DNA from: Blasia pusilla
Lineage: Eukaryota > Marchantiophyta > Marchantiopsida > Blasiales
Length of the DNA stretch: 64,000 nt
NCBI GenBank assembly: GCA_050084515.1
Contig: CM114272.1
Coordinates: 50,902,001-50,966,000, forward strand
Direction: 5' to 3'
The notes beneath the pieces are model-generated. The model saw nothing but the letters and a program-made list of their open reading frames with translations, was not told the DNA's origin and made no database searches. Shown piece by piece: positions 31,733 through 47,700 of the stretch (position 1 is the stretch's first letter; each line of letters opens with the position of its first letter). A program made the position numbers and the translations under genes.

Positions 31733-34240
31733 CTAAGTACAATTAATCATGAGAGATACAAGAGTAGGCAAATAAATTCTTACCTTTTGTAGAATTTGAT
31801 CTTGAAACTTATTAATTGTCATAGTAAAAGTTTGATGAATAGGGAATTGGAATCTACGTAAATCAAATGGTAAACCAGAGTTAGATGCAATCTGTAGGAT
31901 ACGTGGAATAAAAACTCGATCTCCAATATTCCTCCATGTCATGATTTCACCATCTCTACAATCTTACCAATCTAGTTCCATTTGCTTATCCTTGTAACCC
32001 TTTATGTTTCCTAAGAGCATGATTGGAGCATCAATCTCCAAACAAAAAGGATGTGGAGGTAGTCGACCTCAAGGCAAGTATGTATTCAAAAACTCAATGG
32101 GTTATATACAACTCATCCCCTCATTTAGAATAGAATCAATGTTGGGATAAATATGCTCATGTACACGATATATATCAAAAATTCGTGAAAAGAAGAAATA
32201 TTGTATGGATGTCCAAATTTCACAAAAGAGTTCCCTAAAGAAAATATGGAAAAGATGCTACCTCTCGAGGAAACCAAGACATGTTGTCAGCGTTTATCTC
32301 GTCAACATCTCTATTCCTCAATATCACAATAGCCTTATCTCTTAAGGAGTCAATGTCATGGAATTGGCTCCAAGATTTTCCATAGATAAAATCAATTAGA
32401 TTGCATATCTTATTACCTTTAGTAACCATTTCAGATGGTACTCATATAAAGTCTTCTTTCTTTTGAGGGTGTAAAGTTACATTTCATCACCTTAAAGTTG
32501 ACATAAGATCATAGAAATAACCACTTGATAGTGGCTTGGATGAGTTGTGGATAGTTTACGTGATGAACAATAGGCAATACTTGATGAAAGTCACCACCAA
32601 ATATAATGAGTTTTATACCAAATGGCATTTATAGTAGATCAACATAGACCACTCCCATAGTATCTTGTAAAGTTTGATTGGCTACCTCAAATATACAATG
32701 AGTCATATGAGCTTTATCCCATATAATGAGCATAACATAACAGATTAAGCGTATTGCATCACTATTGAGTGTCAAAATTGCAAATGACATGTGGAAGTAA
32801 ATAAGACCTTGCAATACTTAGGGGTATTTAATGATATTGAGAAGCAAATCAGAACTTGTAACACTTAGAGGTAGATATTATGCCATAAGGATGATTACTT
32901 ATAAGTAGAGCTCTCGTAAAGATTGATGGGAATCTTGAAGCTTAAATTTGCAGTATGTCCATTATTTAACCATAGAGCAGCTATTCTAAGTGAAACCACA
33001 TCCAATGCTATACCTCTTACACTCTATACTCTTGCCAAGAGAATATTATATAAAAATGTCTTACCATGTTCACCAAGACCATCAATGAAGAATATTTTTG
33101 GAGATGATGGAGTATTCAAACATATTTAATCGAGCTGATCATGTATAATATCCCCCAAATAACACATTGAACTTCATTCCAACATAATTCTCCTAATTAT
33201 ATATGTTCCTATAATTCTTTCCTATAATTCTTCCGTATCATGTAATAGCTAGCTCTTGTTCCTCTTATTAGGAATATGAGTTTTTGCTTTGAAAGTTAGC
33301 TTAGAGCATGTTTGTTAAATCCAACAGTCTTTTTCCTCGATCATCCAAGTAATAATGCACTTCTAACAATTTAGTATTAATTACATCATCATTAGCAATA
33401 AGATAAGGAATTCCTATATGATGCAGTGGAAGAATTCCTTAAATTGTAGAAATTATAATTAGATCATGAAGGCTTGAAGGAAAAGAAATAAACTATGCTA
33501 GAAGTGATGTAATAGAAGAGCTTACTTGATATCATTCATGTAAGAGATCCAACAAGAGATCGTTTATAAGTGGAACCAAAAATTAACTCCATAGTATAGT
33601 CAATTGAGCTAATGTGTTGTAAGCTAAAATTATTGCGAATAGATGACGAAGTGATAAACCTCTACAGACAATAGAAGCTTCTTCAATATGAGAGAATATT
33701 CCCCTATCATCCTCAAGAAGTCCCAACTGGATATCCGCCTCCTTCAACGTTGGACACAATATTCCATTTACAATCTCTAAATATTTGGATGTAGTTGCTC
33801 GATCCTCAAATGTGGTGGAGGAGTAATCTTAACCAATGACGTTCTCCTTCACGGGTCAATAACCAATCATAATAAGTTAGCTCATCCTATGTCACTCATA
33901 CCTACACTTCCAAAATTTAGTAAAAACTATGTAAAAGTAGTTCTCAATGAGCAAAGAAATTATCCACCGAATACTTGAGAATTTTCCTAGGTGAGTAAGG
34001 TATAAGCATCCAATAGGATGGCCACAACTATTTCTTTGTTGCACCTCGTAAGTCCATATCTTAATACTCTAACAATTATATGAAGGAAAATCTACATATA
34101 TAGATATTGTGGAGAAGTGGAGTCAGATAGATTACTTGCAAACCATTGGATTAGAGTCATCTCTATGTTTCGTTGCAGAACACCTTGAGGAGCATCAATA
34201 TCATTGAAGTAAACTATTTGTTATACCTCTCTTTGATAAT
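31733..34240 (-). pseudogene. Helitron helicase (Pif1-like) remnant
   Basis: Read from high to low coordinates on the minus strand, successive pieces match the C-terminal helicase of Helitron Rep/Hel proteins. A pre-helicase block comes first (C-G-H-P-I-G-C-L-Y-L near 34010, then L-R-H-L-F-A-I-I-L near 33630). A degenerate Walker A follows (D-G-L-G-E-H-G-K-T near 33090), then W-D-K-A-H-M-T-H (near 32715), G-G-D-F-H-Q-V-L-P (near 32590), R-N-R-D-V-D-E-I-N (near 32300), P-I-M-L-L-G-N-I (near 32020) and the closing M-T-I-N-K-F-Q-D-Q with I-Y-L-P-T (near 31780). Walker A Gly and Walker B Glu residues are changed, and stops are frequent. No Rep HUH motif is seen. It is the only coding Helitron part in the window. 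Confidence 0.85.
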
Positions 34241-34485
34241 TTTCATTTCCTAACTTATATTATAGTAATAAAAAAATTGAGATTTTTCTTGATCAAGAAA
34301 GATGATTTTCATCATCTATTAACGAGGGTGGAGGATGGATTTTTTTTTTGGGAGAACGGATATTTATGAGAAGGATCAATTGTACTAGTCGCAATTCTCC
34401 CCTTTAAAGTTGGAGAATGTACCATTGGAGTTCTAGAGAGTGATGGACCATATTTTGGCAAGATTTGGTTGTGCTCGGTACTTAG

Positions 34486-36683
<2,198 letters not shown>

Positions 36684-36875
36684 TCTGTATTATTATGAGA
36701 GAGTGCCTTCTTGATTTGCAAACATCTCTCTGCTTGACACGTGGCAAATGGGCAACAAGAAAATGTTTCACATGTTAGGTGCTACAAGAAAAAAAATTGA
36801 ATTTATGTGAAGCATCATTAATCTCTTCCATTCACGACGATATACTAGCTCCTCAAACACTTTATTTCCCGTGCA
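36684..36875 (+). mobile_element. non-autonomous Helitron-like element
   Basis: The 5' end A|TCTGTATTATTATGAG is followed by GAGTGCCTTCTTGATTTG. The interior includes GACACGTGGCAAATGGGCAA. The 3' end is uncertain: CTAG at 36845 or a GTGCATCAC block near 36871. Confidence 0.6.
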
Positions 36876-36897
36876 TCACACCTTATCTATATCTCGA

Positions 36898-37085
36898 TCT
36901 ATATGATTAAGGGAGAGCGCCTTCTTGATTTGCAAACACCTCTCTTGCTTGACAAGTGCAAGAAAATGTTTCACATGCTACGGGCAGTAGGGAAAAAATT
37001 TGAATTTATGTGCAATATCATTAATCTCTTCCCTTCACAGACTATCTCTTCAAACACATCGCACAAGCACATTACTAATTACTAG
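36898..37085 (+). mobile_element. non-autonomous Helitron-like element, 188 bp
   Basis: The 5' end A|TCTATATGATTAAGG is at 36898 and the 3' end CTAG|T at 37082-37085. The interior is colinear with the element just to its left, so the two are tandem copies of one subfamily. Confidence 0.7.
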
Positions 37086-37374
37086 TATGTCAAAAGGACA
37101 CATAACTTCTCTTGAGTGTTGTGCATTCCTTAAACAATCTTACATCTATATTTTTATAGGCTTATTTAAGAGGTCTCTTGATGGTTTCACATGTCGGTTC
37201 AGTCATTAGTTAAAATTTTATGATAATGAACGGTAATTTAAATTAGTCATCATTAATCTGCGTATCACATAGGTGTCAACTACTATAATCTATACTACTA
37301 ATAGAGGATGGGGTTACAAACGCACTTACCTTGGTGTTGGCATGTGTCTTTTGAGGGCTCCTCTATCGTTGACA

Positions 37375-37570
37375 CTAGTGTAAGCCCGTTTGATGCATAG
37401 GTTTGGATTGCCTCTCATAATTATTTATCAAAATTTTCAAGTGTTATTTTAAATTAATTTTGAACCATCCTATCGGCTCAAAAGGCGACCGTTCCCATTG
37501 GTTGAGAGTGCTGATGTCAAAAGGAGAAGAATTTGCAAAATGAAGGGGCATTCTCCAATAATAATATAGA
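37375..37570 (-). mobile_element. non-autonomous Helitron-like element, 196 bp
   Basis: The minus-strand 5' end A|TCTATATTATTATTGGAG is at 37570 and the 3' end CTAG|T at 37375. The left neighbour on the plus strand (from A|TCTATACTACTAATAG at 37291) ends at the same CTAG. Confidence 0.7.
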
Positions 37571-37857
37571 TGTGTCAATTTAAAAGAGAGAGTTATGTTA
37601 AGAGGGTAGAAGACACATAAGGAGAGAGTGGGAAAGAGTTTTTCTTTGGTCATCTGTACATAGAATAGGCAACACCCTAGTAATCTAAATGTCAATTTAT
37701 ATTTGGAGGTCTCTTGCTGTTATGTTTCGTAATATGCCTCCTAACATCATATCATGTGTTTCATGATAAACTTTGCTATGTAAATCTTGTGATTTCTAGT
37801 TTCCACTCCAAATAACTTTGATCCTCCCTTATATAGGGATTAGCTAGGAAATTCAAA

Positions 37858-38069
37858 TCTATATAATTAAAAGAGGATACAATTAGAGAAACCCTTCTCC
37901 ATTGTTGACAATTATCTTTTCAATCCTCATTTGGTGAGACATATGTCAAATTTAAAAGAATAAATTAACCCTTTGCAAATTTAAAAGAATATCTTAAATA
38001 ACAGGGCCAAAGGTTTATCAAATGCCTAATATGCCTTTCTCCTCACCAAGCGAATAGGCATCACACTAG
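37858..38069 (+). mobile_element. non-autonomous Helitron-like element, 212 bp
   Basis: The 5' end A|TCTATATAATTAAAAG is at 37858 and the 3' end CACTAG|T at 38069. It belongs to the same subfamily as 7605-7797 (AGAGGAT start, long AT-rich interior). Confidence 0.7.
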
Positions 38070-39703
<1,634 letters not shown>

Positions 39704-39813
39704 TGGATGCTGGTTACGGTGGATGGTGTCGTTGGTCGTCCGATTGACGGGCTGCGATCAGTTGCTATTGCTTCGAGCACTTACCTGGATTCTGTAGCTT
39801 CTTTTGCGATGAT

Positions 39814-40687
39814 ATGTCTCGAGCAACGGCTTTCAAGTTCAGAGGATCGCTTGGATGTTTGCAGGAGAGGCTTCTAGGTTTCACTCTGGGAGCTGCTTGC
39901 GGATTCGGTGCTTTTATTTATGAGCAGAAGAACCTCTGGAGATCCACCAGGGAGCTGGCGGATGTGTACTCAGGAGGAGAAATGCCTACTTCCCAAATTT
40001 ATGTAAGTTGGTCAGTGCATTGTATGTTCGTAAGAATTCATTTGCGTTGATCAGTATCATTCGTCGGGGAATTCACCAGAATGTGATACGAAGGTCTATG
40101 CTTTTGGCGTCACCTTGGATAATCACTCTGTGCAATCTAAGTATTAGAGTGATGACAAGTCACATTCCGAAACCTCATAAACAGCCTAACCTTAATATCC
40201 AATTCAGCGAGAAATCGAATTATTTCTCGAACTTGATAAGTCGAATTCCGAAAGCTGAAAAACATCCCAGACTTAATTTGCTGCTGAACGTAGAAAACTT
40301 AGTAGGCATTCAACGAACGAAGAGGATTTTGACCAACTTATTTATCACAGGATCCCTTAGCCTTTCTTGTTCGAAGCATATCAATAAGCTGATTTGTTTA
40401 TTCATGGGGCAAGTTTCTATTTGCTCGTCCTACAGCTATTGGTAGATAATATTAGCTTATGATAGAGTAATTACTGTTATTGTGAAAGGTGTTAAATGTT
40501 GAGAACTTTACATCTTCTGATTCTGGGAAAGATGCATGGACTCTTGCTTCTGTGATGTCTTATTCAGCAGGTCTCTAAGCCCATATTTGGACGCCAGGCA
40601 CGAGAGAAGTTGATACATGCATGGAATGTTGGACTCGATAACACATTAGGTTCCGTTATATATCAACTTAGCGACAGGGGGTGGTAA
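39814..40687 (+). CDS. small single-pass membrane protein, 101 aa (2 exons)
   Basis: Exon 1 is 39814-40002 (63 codons, donor GTAAGT). Exon 2 is 40571-40687 (38 codons and TAA, acceptor TTCAGCAG). The join is in phase. Residues 20-36 are a hydrophobic, Gly-rich segment (L-L-G-F-T-L-G-A-A-C-G-F-G), followed by a polar region with E-Q-K-N-L-W-R-S-T. There is no signal peptide. Exon 2 continues with R-Q-A-R-E-K-L-I-H-A-W-N and ends W-stop. Size, basic N-terminus and the Gly-rich helix suggest a small organelle inner-membrane protein, but I do not recognise the family. It converges on the DLEC1-type gene. No break is seen. Confidence 0.75.
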
Positions 40688-41779
40688 ATTTGCTTCAGTT
40701 CTGACCGGCCTTACATATGCAAACCTTACACAACTGTTGTTAAATGCGGAGCTGTGGACGTAAGCTTTCAGATCCCTGTTGCACCTGAGTACTTTGCCTG
40801 AGGTAAAACTACTGGGTTTCATACCTCATTTATTGTTCGGTGCATTCTTCTAATGGAAGTATCGGATCTGGAGAAATTTATATTGGAAGGATACTTCCAT
40901 TTACTCTATGTTCAATGGAGAAAGCAGGGGATTTCATCCCTTCAGAGTTGAGTCTGTATACATTATCCGACAGCTATTAACCAAAGCTTCCCAAAGGGGA
41001 GCATGTGGAATTTAATGCTGACTATTTCAGCTTCAGTTGATTGTGTTTCTGACACAAAGCTTGTCAGCTCCTGAGGGTCTCATGCATTATCGTCCAGATT
41101 TATCCTTTTGCACGCTTGAGTCAAACCAATTCAGTTGTTTTCTGTGTTAATGCATTAATATGCTGTTTTCCCACCAGAACTCATCCCCAGAAGGGTTATG
41201 ATGGGAGGGTGTTGACAAACAGTCTCTGTCCTTGACATGTTTTACATGTTCTGTGACTCTTTCTTACAGGTGTGTTGACGGTCTTGCAGAAACGTTTAAC
41301 CTTTTTTCTCAGAGGATCCTGTTGGACCTAGCTGATACCCTACCCTAGCAAGCGTTATTATGACAGGCTTTAAATTGAGAAATTTAGAGGTTGGCACAGC
41401 CCAATCTCTGACTTGGAAGATGTTTGTCTTCACTTTTCATGTAATGGGAGAGGCTCGATATGTGGTAGACCCTCTGTTCCATCAATCCATACTACATGGC
41501 GCTGCATTCCACTATCCTGCTTAGTCTGGTGACCCTTGGATGTGGAGCAGGTTGACACCAGATGCTAGTCATGTGTGATTCGGACTGTGTCATTACAGCA
41601 CAATCCCCTTTTGTTTCGAGCATCTTTAAAAAGTGTCATGTAATCGTTGGAGATTACAACATATGATCTTTTTCTATGAATCCAAAATGCACCTTCCAAT
41701 CTGAAAACACATGTGAGAGGAAAGGATTTCCATAGAGCCTCGAGCCACAGCAGTGAATCAGGACTGCTACAATTGTCGC
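40688..41779. other. intergenic region between two convergent genes
   Basis: Holds the 3' ends of the 101-aa gene (plus) and the DLEC1-type gene (minus). No further coding sequence is recognised. Confidence 0.5.
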
Positions 41780-44700
41780 TCACTTGCCTTTTCCTTTCTT
41801 GACTTCCTTTTTCTTATACCCTTTCGGTTCATCTGCTGGTAGGGAAGGTGGTGGAGGAGTTGGGGGTCTCTCGTCTATACCTCTACCGTCTAGGACCAAC
41901 CGAACTCCTCGGCCCATGCGAACTTCTATCCAAATAGTTTGATTATATTCTATAGGGTAAAATGGGGCAAATGAAATAGTCACTATCTGCTTGTTCCAAT
42001 GGTATTGCATTGCGTTGCTAAATCCAAGTTCAAAATCTCTTCGACCACGAACTGTGCCTCGTTCAGGATTCGCAAACCATATCACGGGCCAAATTTTATC
42101 AAGTCCTTTGGACTCCTCCTGGAAATGTAAGCAGGGCTTGGAACGAGTCAGAGGCACAGCATGATGTAATGTCATCAACAAGAGTCGTTAACCTTACGAG
42201 TCTTTACCAGTGCAAGGTTAGTTCACGTTTGGACTACTGTCTACCACATGACATCTTAAAGCTCTTACGAGCTCCACGGGGTCCGCTGGAATACATCAGT
42301 GCTGATAAGGGTTGGGATAGCAGATGATGAGAACTTACCCATTGCGGTGGAATACCCATGGCAGCAAGATCAACAGTTTCCAGGTGCATCTTCTCCGTCA
42401 CTATTCGCCAGTCTGCATCTGGCAAGCACGGATTTGACAGGCTAAAGTCCATAGCTTGGACTGAAGTTGCTGTTACGACTTCTCCAAGCCACAGCGCGTC
42501 TGTCACGAGGCTCAATTCGGGGAAGAGGAGCTCGGCGTGCAGCGGAACGAGCTGTGCATCCACATGCCCAAGAGAACCCAATTAGCGAACGTCTCCACGA
42601 TTCGCAATATGTTCGAGACCTGATTTCGAAGAAGAGGTCGTGCCGACTCTACTTGACGTCTGGACGTAAGATCTGTCAATCCCTTGATGCTGGATGTGAT
42701 TACGTAGAAATTATGGTGCGAATTCTACTCGCTTAACTGAAACCTGGCACGACAAGGAAACCTGCCAGCTGAACTCTGGGGACTGTCGTCACTAGAGATG
42801 ATTTTAGTGGTTGGGCATCGTAGAGATGTCACCTGGTGGTAGACGTCACTGAACTCGATGCGAATGTCCGCATCAATAATAACATCTTCGGGGTTCAGCT
42901 GACACTCATCCACCACTGGTCTGTAATTGAGGTTGAATTGGAGGGTCATTCCACTCTCCAGTTCATGGCGGTTGCTTGCACCCTGAAATAGAGACATCCG
43001 CTGCACCGATGTTCCACTTTCTACAGGTTTAACGACACCTGTCCGGATGTTCATGACTTCAAACGGCTCTGGGACGAAGAGATCGAAGACCATGGGGTGG
43101 GTGTAAGGGTTCGTAATGTACAGTGCCTGAGTGTCAAATCTTGTCTCGGGAGGATCATTTCCGTAGCACAGGAACGACAGTCTCTCTGAGAGCGAGTCGT
43201 CGAGATTTGTCTTCAACCTGCATGGGTGCCAAAACATGTCGATCTATGAGAGTTTCGCAGTAACCTTCCAGGCTCGAGGAACTCTTTTCTTAAGCTCCAC
43301 CAGACGGACAAAGAAATGGCGGCATGAGAATCGTTAAACTGGCACCTTTATCCTCTGCTACAAGGAACTTAAGCTGGTGATTTGAAGGTAGCGAGGAATT
43401 GAAAAGAAGCAAGGTTCCAATGTTTAACGCCATGAGTGTATGAGGGTAACATCTCATCCGTGTAGTAATAAAGATCACTGATTGTACATGGGTTGAAGTC
43501 GTGAGACGTCTCAGAGATAGACCTTATGCAACGAAATTCCGGATGAGTATGGACTGGGCAAAAACAGCACAGCAATCTACAACTTTCTCAAGTCGTAGTT
43601 GTAGACTACCAACTGGAAATGAAAGGAAATGACACGACGATTTACAGAGAAAAATAGACAGAGGTAAAGAACAAAGCAAAGTCCTTCCGGTTTCTCAACT
43701 TTGGCACACTTTGGCCGTATCACAAACTTGAAAACATCACCCTTGCACTCGGAGATTCAGAATTGCAGTGATTGATTGCAGAACACTAGGTTCCCAGAGG
43801 AGTTCAGACGATTCTCACAGAACGGAACCTGTTGCTCCTATTCATCAGACTCGGCGAGCTTCAAAGCTTTTCAAGACTTGTGTACTTCAGAGACTTTCAG
43901 TTATAGGAAGTGGTCGCATTGCACACGGTTTCAGCTGTAAAGACTGCTTGGGCGAGGAACAACCTGGGGACCACTATGACGGCTTCAACGGAAACTCGCA
44001 GGGACCGCAATGCGTCAAACGTGTAAAATTCCTTGCGAGCGTGAGTTGCAGTAGTTTCGAAAAGATCAAGGCAGATGTCGCTCTCAGAGAAGGAAGTAGT
44101 CGGCTTCGTTTCTTCGTTGTCATCCGAGACATCTTCGTCCTCAGCTTGGGACATATCAAAGTTTACCTCACGACCTCTGGAGACTCTTCTTCGCCGGGTT
44201 GACCTCCTCCTGATGTCAAATTGGTACTTCGGCTCCTCTTCGTCATCCTCTGATTCGTATGCCACATCATGCACCTTGGAGTAGGCTCTTTCTGCCTTTA
44301 TTCCTTGTGGGCTGTCAGCGACCCTTAGTTCGAGAACTGCTGACGAAGACTCTCCTCCATCAGCAGCGTCCAGAAAATCAGGACCTCCTGGTTTTGATGG
44401 TGTTTGGCTGACTCTCTTTGAGGTAGTGCTATTCCCGCGCTTGAAGTGCCGATCCTCATATCCAGAGTCAGAAGCCTCGTCGCAGTGGAATCTCGAGAGG
44501 CTTCTGGGACGAGTTCCATCTTCGTTGAAATTAAGAGCAAGCACCTCCGGATCAGCTGGATCTACAATGGAGGTTTTGTGGGCCAGAGTGTGGAGAAACT
44601 TGTCATCTTTCTTCGAGTGGAACGTGATGACGTGCTCGCAGATGTGCTTCTTTTCTGGCCTACGGTACACGTATTGCTCATCAGGTCGATCATCGATTTT

Positions 44701-47700
44701 ATCAAACACGAATTGGGTAGACCGCCTGCGTTCGCAACTATGACCATCGTATATCCTGGTGTACCCAACATAGACGTGGGAGTACGTGCCTGCCATATCC
44801 TCATGAAGGAAAATCTCGAATGGGAAGCTACTTTGTCCCAAGATCACCTGCTCATCAAGGGTCCATCAAAGAGTAACAAAATTTCATCTATATGTTTTCG
44901 AATACGGGAAAGATGGAATGAAGAACCCCGAAATCGAGAACTACCATTGTGCGATAGGTAGGTTGAGAGATGAAGGTTATAAGTTCATCATGGTGCACAA
45001 CTCTCAGCTTGAAGTCCATGGAGGCGTTTAACATACCTGAGTTGCGGGTTGGATATGGAAGGACGAGGGTGCCGTGCTTGGCATGGACTCCAGGTAATCT
45101 CTGAAGATCACATGGACCTGTTGTTCATATACAATTCCAATGTGCTCCTTGGTTGTGACATGAACATGGGGGTCTTCTGCATACGGGGACTGCTTCTCTG
45201 TTAGAATTCCATGCGCAAGCAAGTCCTCTTCGATCACAAACTGCATGGTTACAAATTTTCCCTCGACGGTGGCTTGCCGTTTGAGCTCCCACTTCAGCTC
45301 AATGTGGAACGGTGACTGGTTCCGGACCCAGAACTGCTTAGGTAACTTTAAATTACGCATTCCTGCAGGAGTTGGTTGCCACATAATTGTGATTTCTCCT
45401 TCGTTGGGCGGTTGCTGTAGACCTGTTGGTTCGACCCAGTTCCTTCTAGCCACGAGTGGTGTACCAATGATTTGCACCTCTAGTGGGATGTCCACTTGTT
45501 CCAGTCTACCGACCTGTGAAAGGTTGTATGAAGAGGAACAGATTTAGTAAGAGTTTCCATTTGCACTTAAGTTTCTCGAGTTTTTCCACGCGGACATAGG
45601 TATAGCACTAGGAAACTCGGGAGAGAGAGAAGCTTACTAAGTTGCTGAATTGTACTGGCTATTCCTCGTTTTTGATTTCGTGATAGGTGAAGTCTTGGGC
45701 TCTTTTCTTGAAGGCAGTGGAACGACCATGGAGTGTGCATTGATGGTCTTCATTAGGAGCCTCACATGTACGTTATAGAAACATGACACATTCATTATAA
45801 CTATATATTTCTTGGATGACTAATGTGAAGAAAATGGAGTGCCAGTTAAATTATCGCTGGTTTAATGATGTAGTCCTCACTGGCGGTAAAGTGACGGTGG
45901 ATGATGAGAAAGCAGCTGAAGCAAGGAAATGGAAGGTGAATGGATACCTTGGAAGTAAGAATGTCGATGTAGTTACCCGGAAAATTGCTGAGGCACACCA
46001 CCTCACAGGACCAATCACTCCAGGGCTTGAGGATACCTGTGTATGAAGGGTAGCAGAAAAATGCTATGGGTTGCCCCTCACGAATCAGAGCTTCATGCAT
46101 TGCCCCTTCAGCCCTTCGCCACAGCATTTGTTTGCCAGTTTGACTGAAGTACTTCAGATGAGTGTCGCTGAGATCTGTCAAAGCAGGATGCTGTCTTTTC
46201 TTGTGTTTCATGGCTGATTGGAATGGGTCTCTTCGAGTTGGTATCAAGTGCGAAAGTCTCTCTGTCAAGGATGAGATTACCCACAGCTCATCTCTAACAA
46301 GAGAGGCCAGAGGTTCCGTGTGGAACTTGCCAATAGTCAATCTGATGGTAGTTTCAATGGGAGAATGATTTCGTACCAACAACTTTAAGCAGTGGGCTTT
46401 CCCAAGCTCTTTCCTCCGCCCAAAGTCTAGACATGGAACAGGTGGGTCCACCCAATTTTCGGGGTCTTCTTCCTCGACGGGATTGCCCAAAGCATCCTGT
46501 TTCCGCTTTAGAAGAATTCTCTCGAAAGCAACCTTCCTGCCAGACTTCTGGTGACCGTCTTCTCTGTCTGGCCGGAACACGTAGTAACTGATACGAACAT
46601 CGACAATTACCGCTTTTATCTGAAGACCCAATGGGTTGATCATCTTGTATACATTGCAGATGAGTACTGTATCAAGAGGTCCGTACTTTCTAGGAATGAG
46701 ATTGAACTTCAGGCCCCACTCCAACCTGGGTGGGATCTCTCCTCTCTGTGGTCTTACTTCCACATCCAAGTCTTCCACTTCTCCAATTCTATCCCTGGGC
46801 GGCCAGTTGAAGCAAGCAGGTAGAGGCTTCAGATTCCGAATCACAACACTGAGATCGATGGGTATGTTGATGAACTTTGTGCGAAGGTCCACGAAACAGG
46901 GAATCAGACAAGCCTCTGGAGCGTCGATATTCGCACGGGCTATTGCATAGAGCGTTGGGGACAGTCCGCCAGAGATTTGGCAGATGATTGCCAGGCGCAT
47001 GAACCCACATATGGTGCCGGTCAAAGTAACCTTCAAGGTCACGGATTGATTACCTTTGGGAATTATTCCCTCTGCTGGCTCGAACACAAGAGTTTGGAGG
47101 AGATCTTCTTCATAGGAAGCGTAGCGGCCCCCTGTTTTTAAGATTGGAGGCCCCTGGCTTCCATAGTCCTTGGGTGATGACCCCAGATCTCCCATCTGCT
47201 CGAGAAAAGGCTTCCTGACCACCACAGGGGTATCGTTCTGCCCACTATTGATCTCAACGCTCGTTCCGATCGAGGTATCCACGAAGGCAGGCGGTGCAGA
47301 GCCCAGTTTCTCGTGCAGTTTAGGCACTCCTGCATTGTGTGGACTCTGAGAATCAGGAGCAGTCGAAGTTGGGACGTTGGTTCGAGTCCGAGTAGCGTCT
47401 CCAACGGAGCTAATAACTTTCTTGTCAACAAGAGTTGAAAGTCCTTTCATGATGCCGGAGGCAAGAGGTGGCAAGGGCCCAGCTTTTAGAGGCGGTAGAG
47501 TGGATTTCGGTGAGAGTGGATCTCTCGGTAGGAGTAGAGTTGTGGGTGGAAGTTTGGGGTCGGTAATTCCATCGTTGAACACTTGAAAGCATTCGCCAAA
47601 GGCTGGGGAAATCCATGCCCTTGGCTGAGGTTCTGTGATGAATTCGGAAGACACTGGTCTGTCATTGGGTCTTGTACTAGTGACAGTCTGGGGAACTTTG

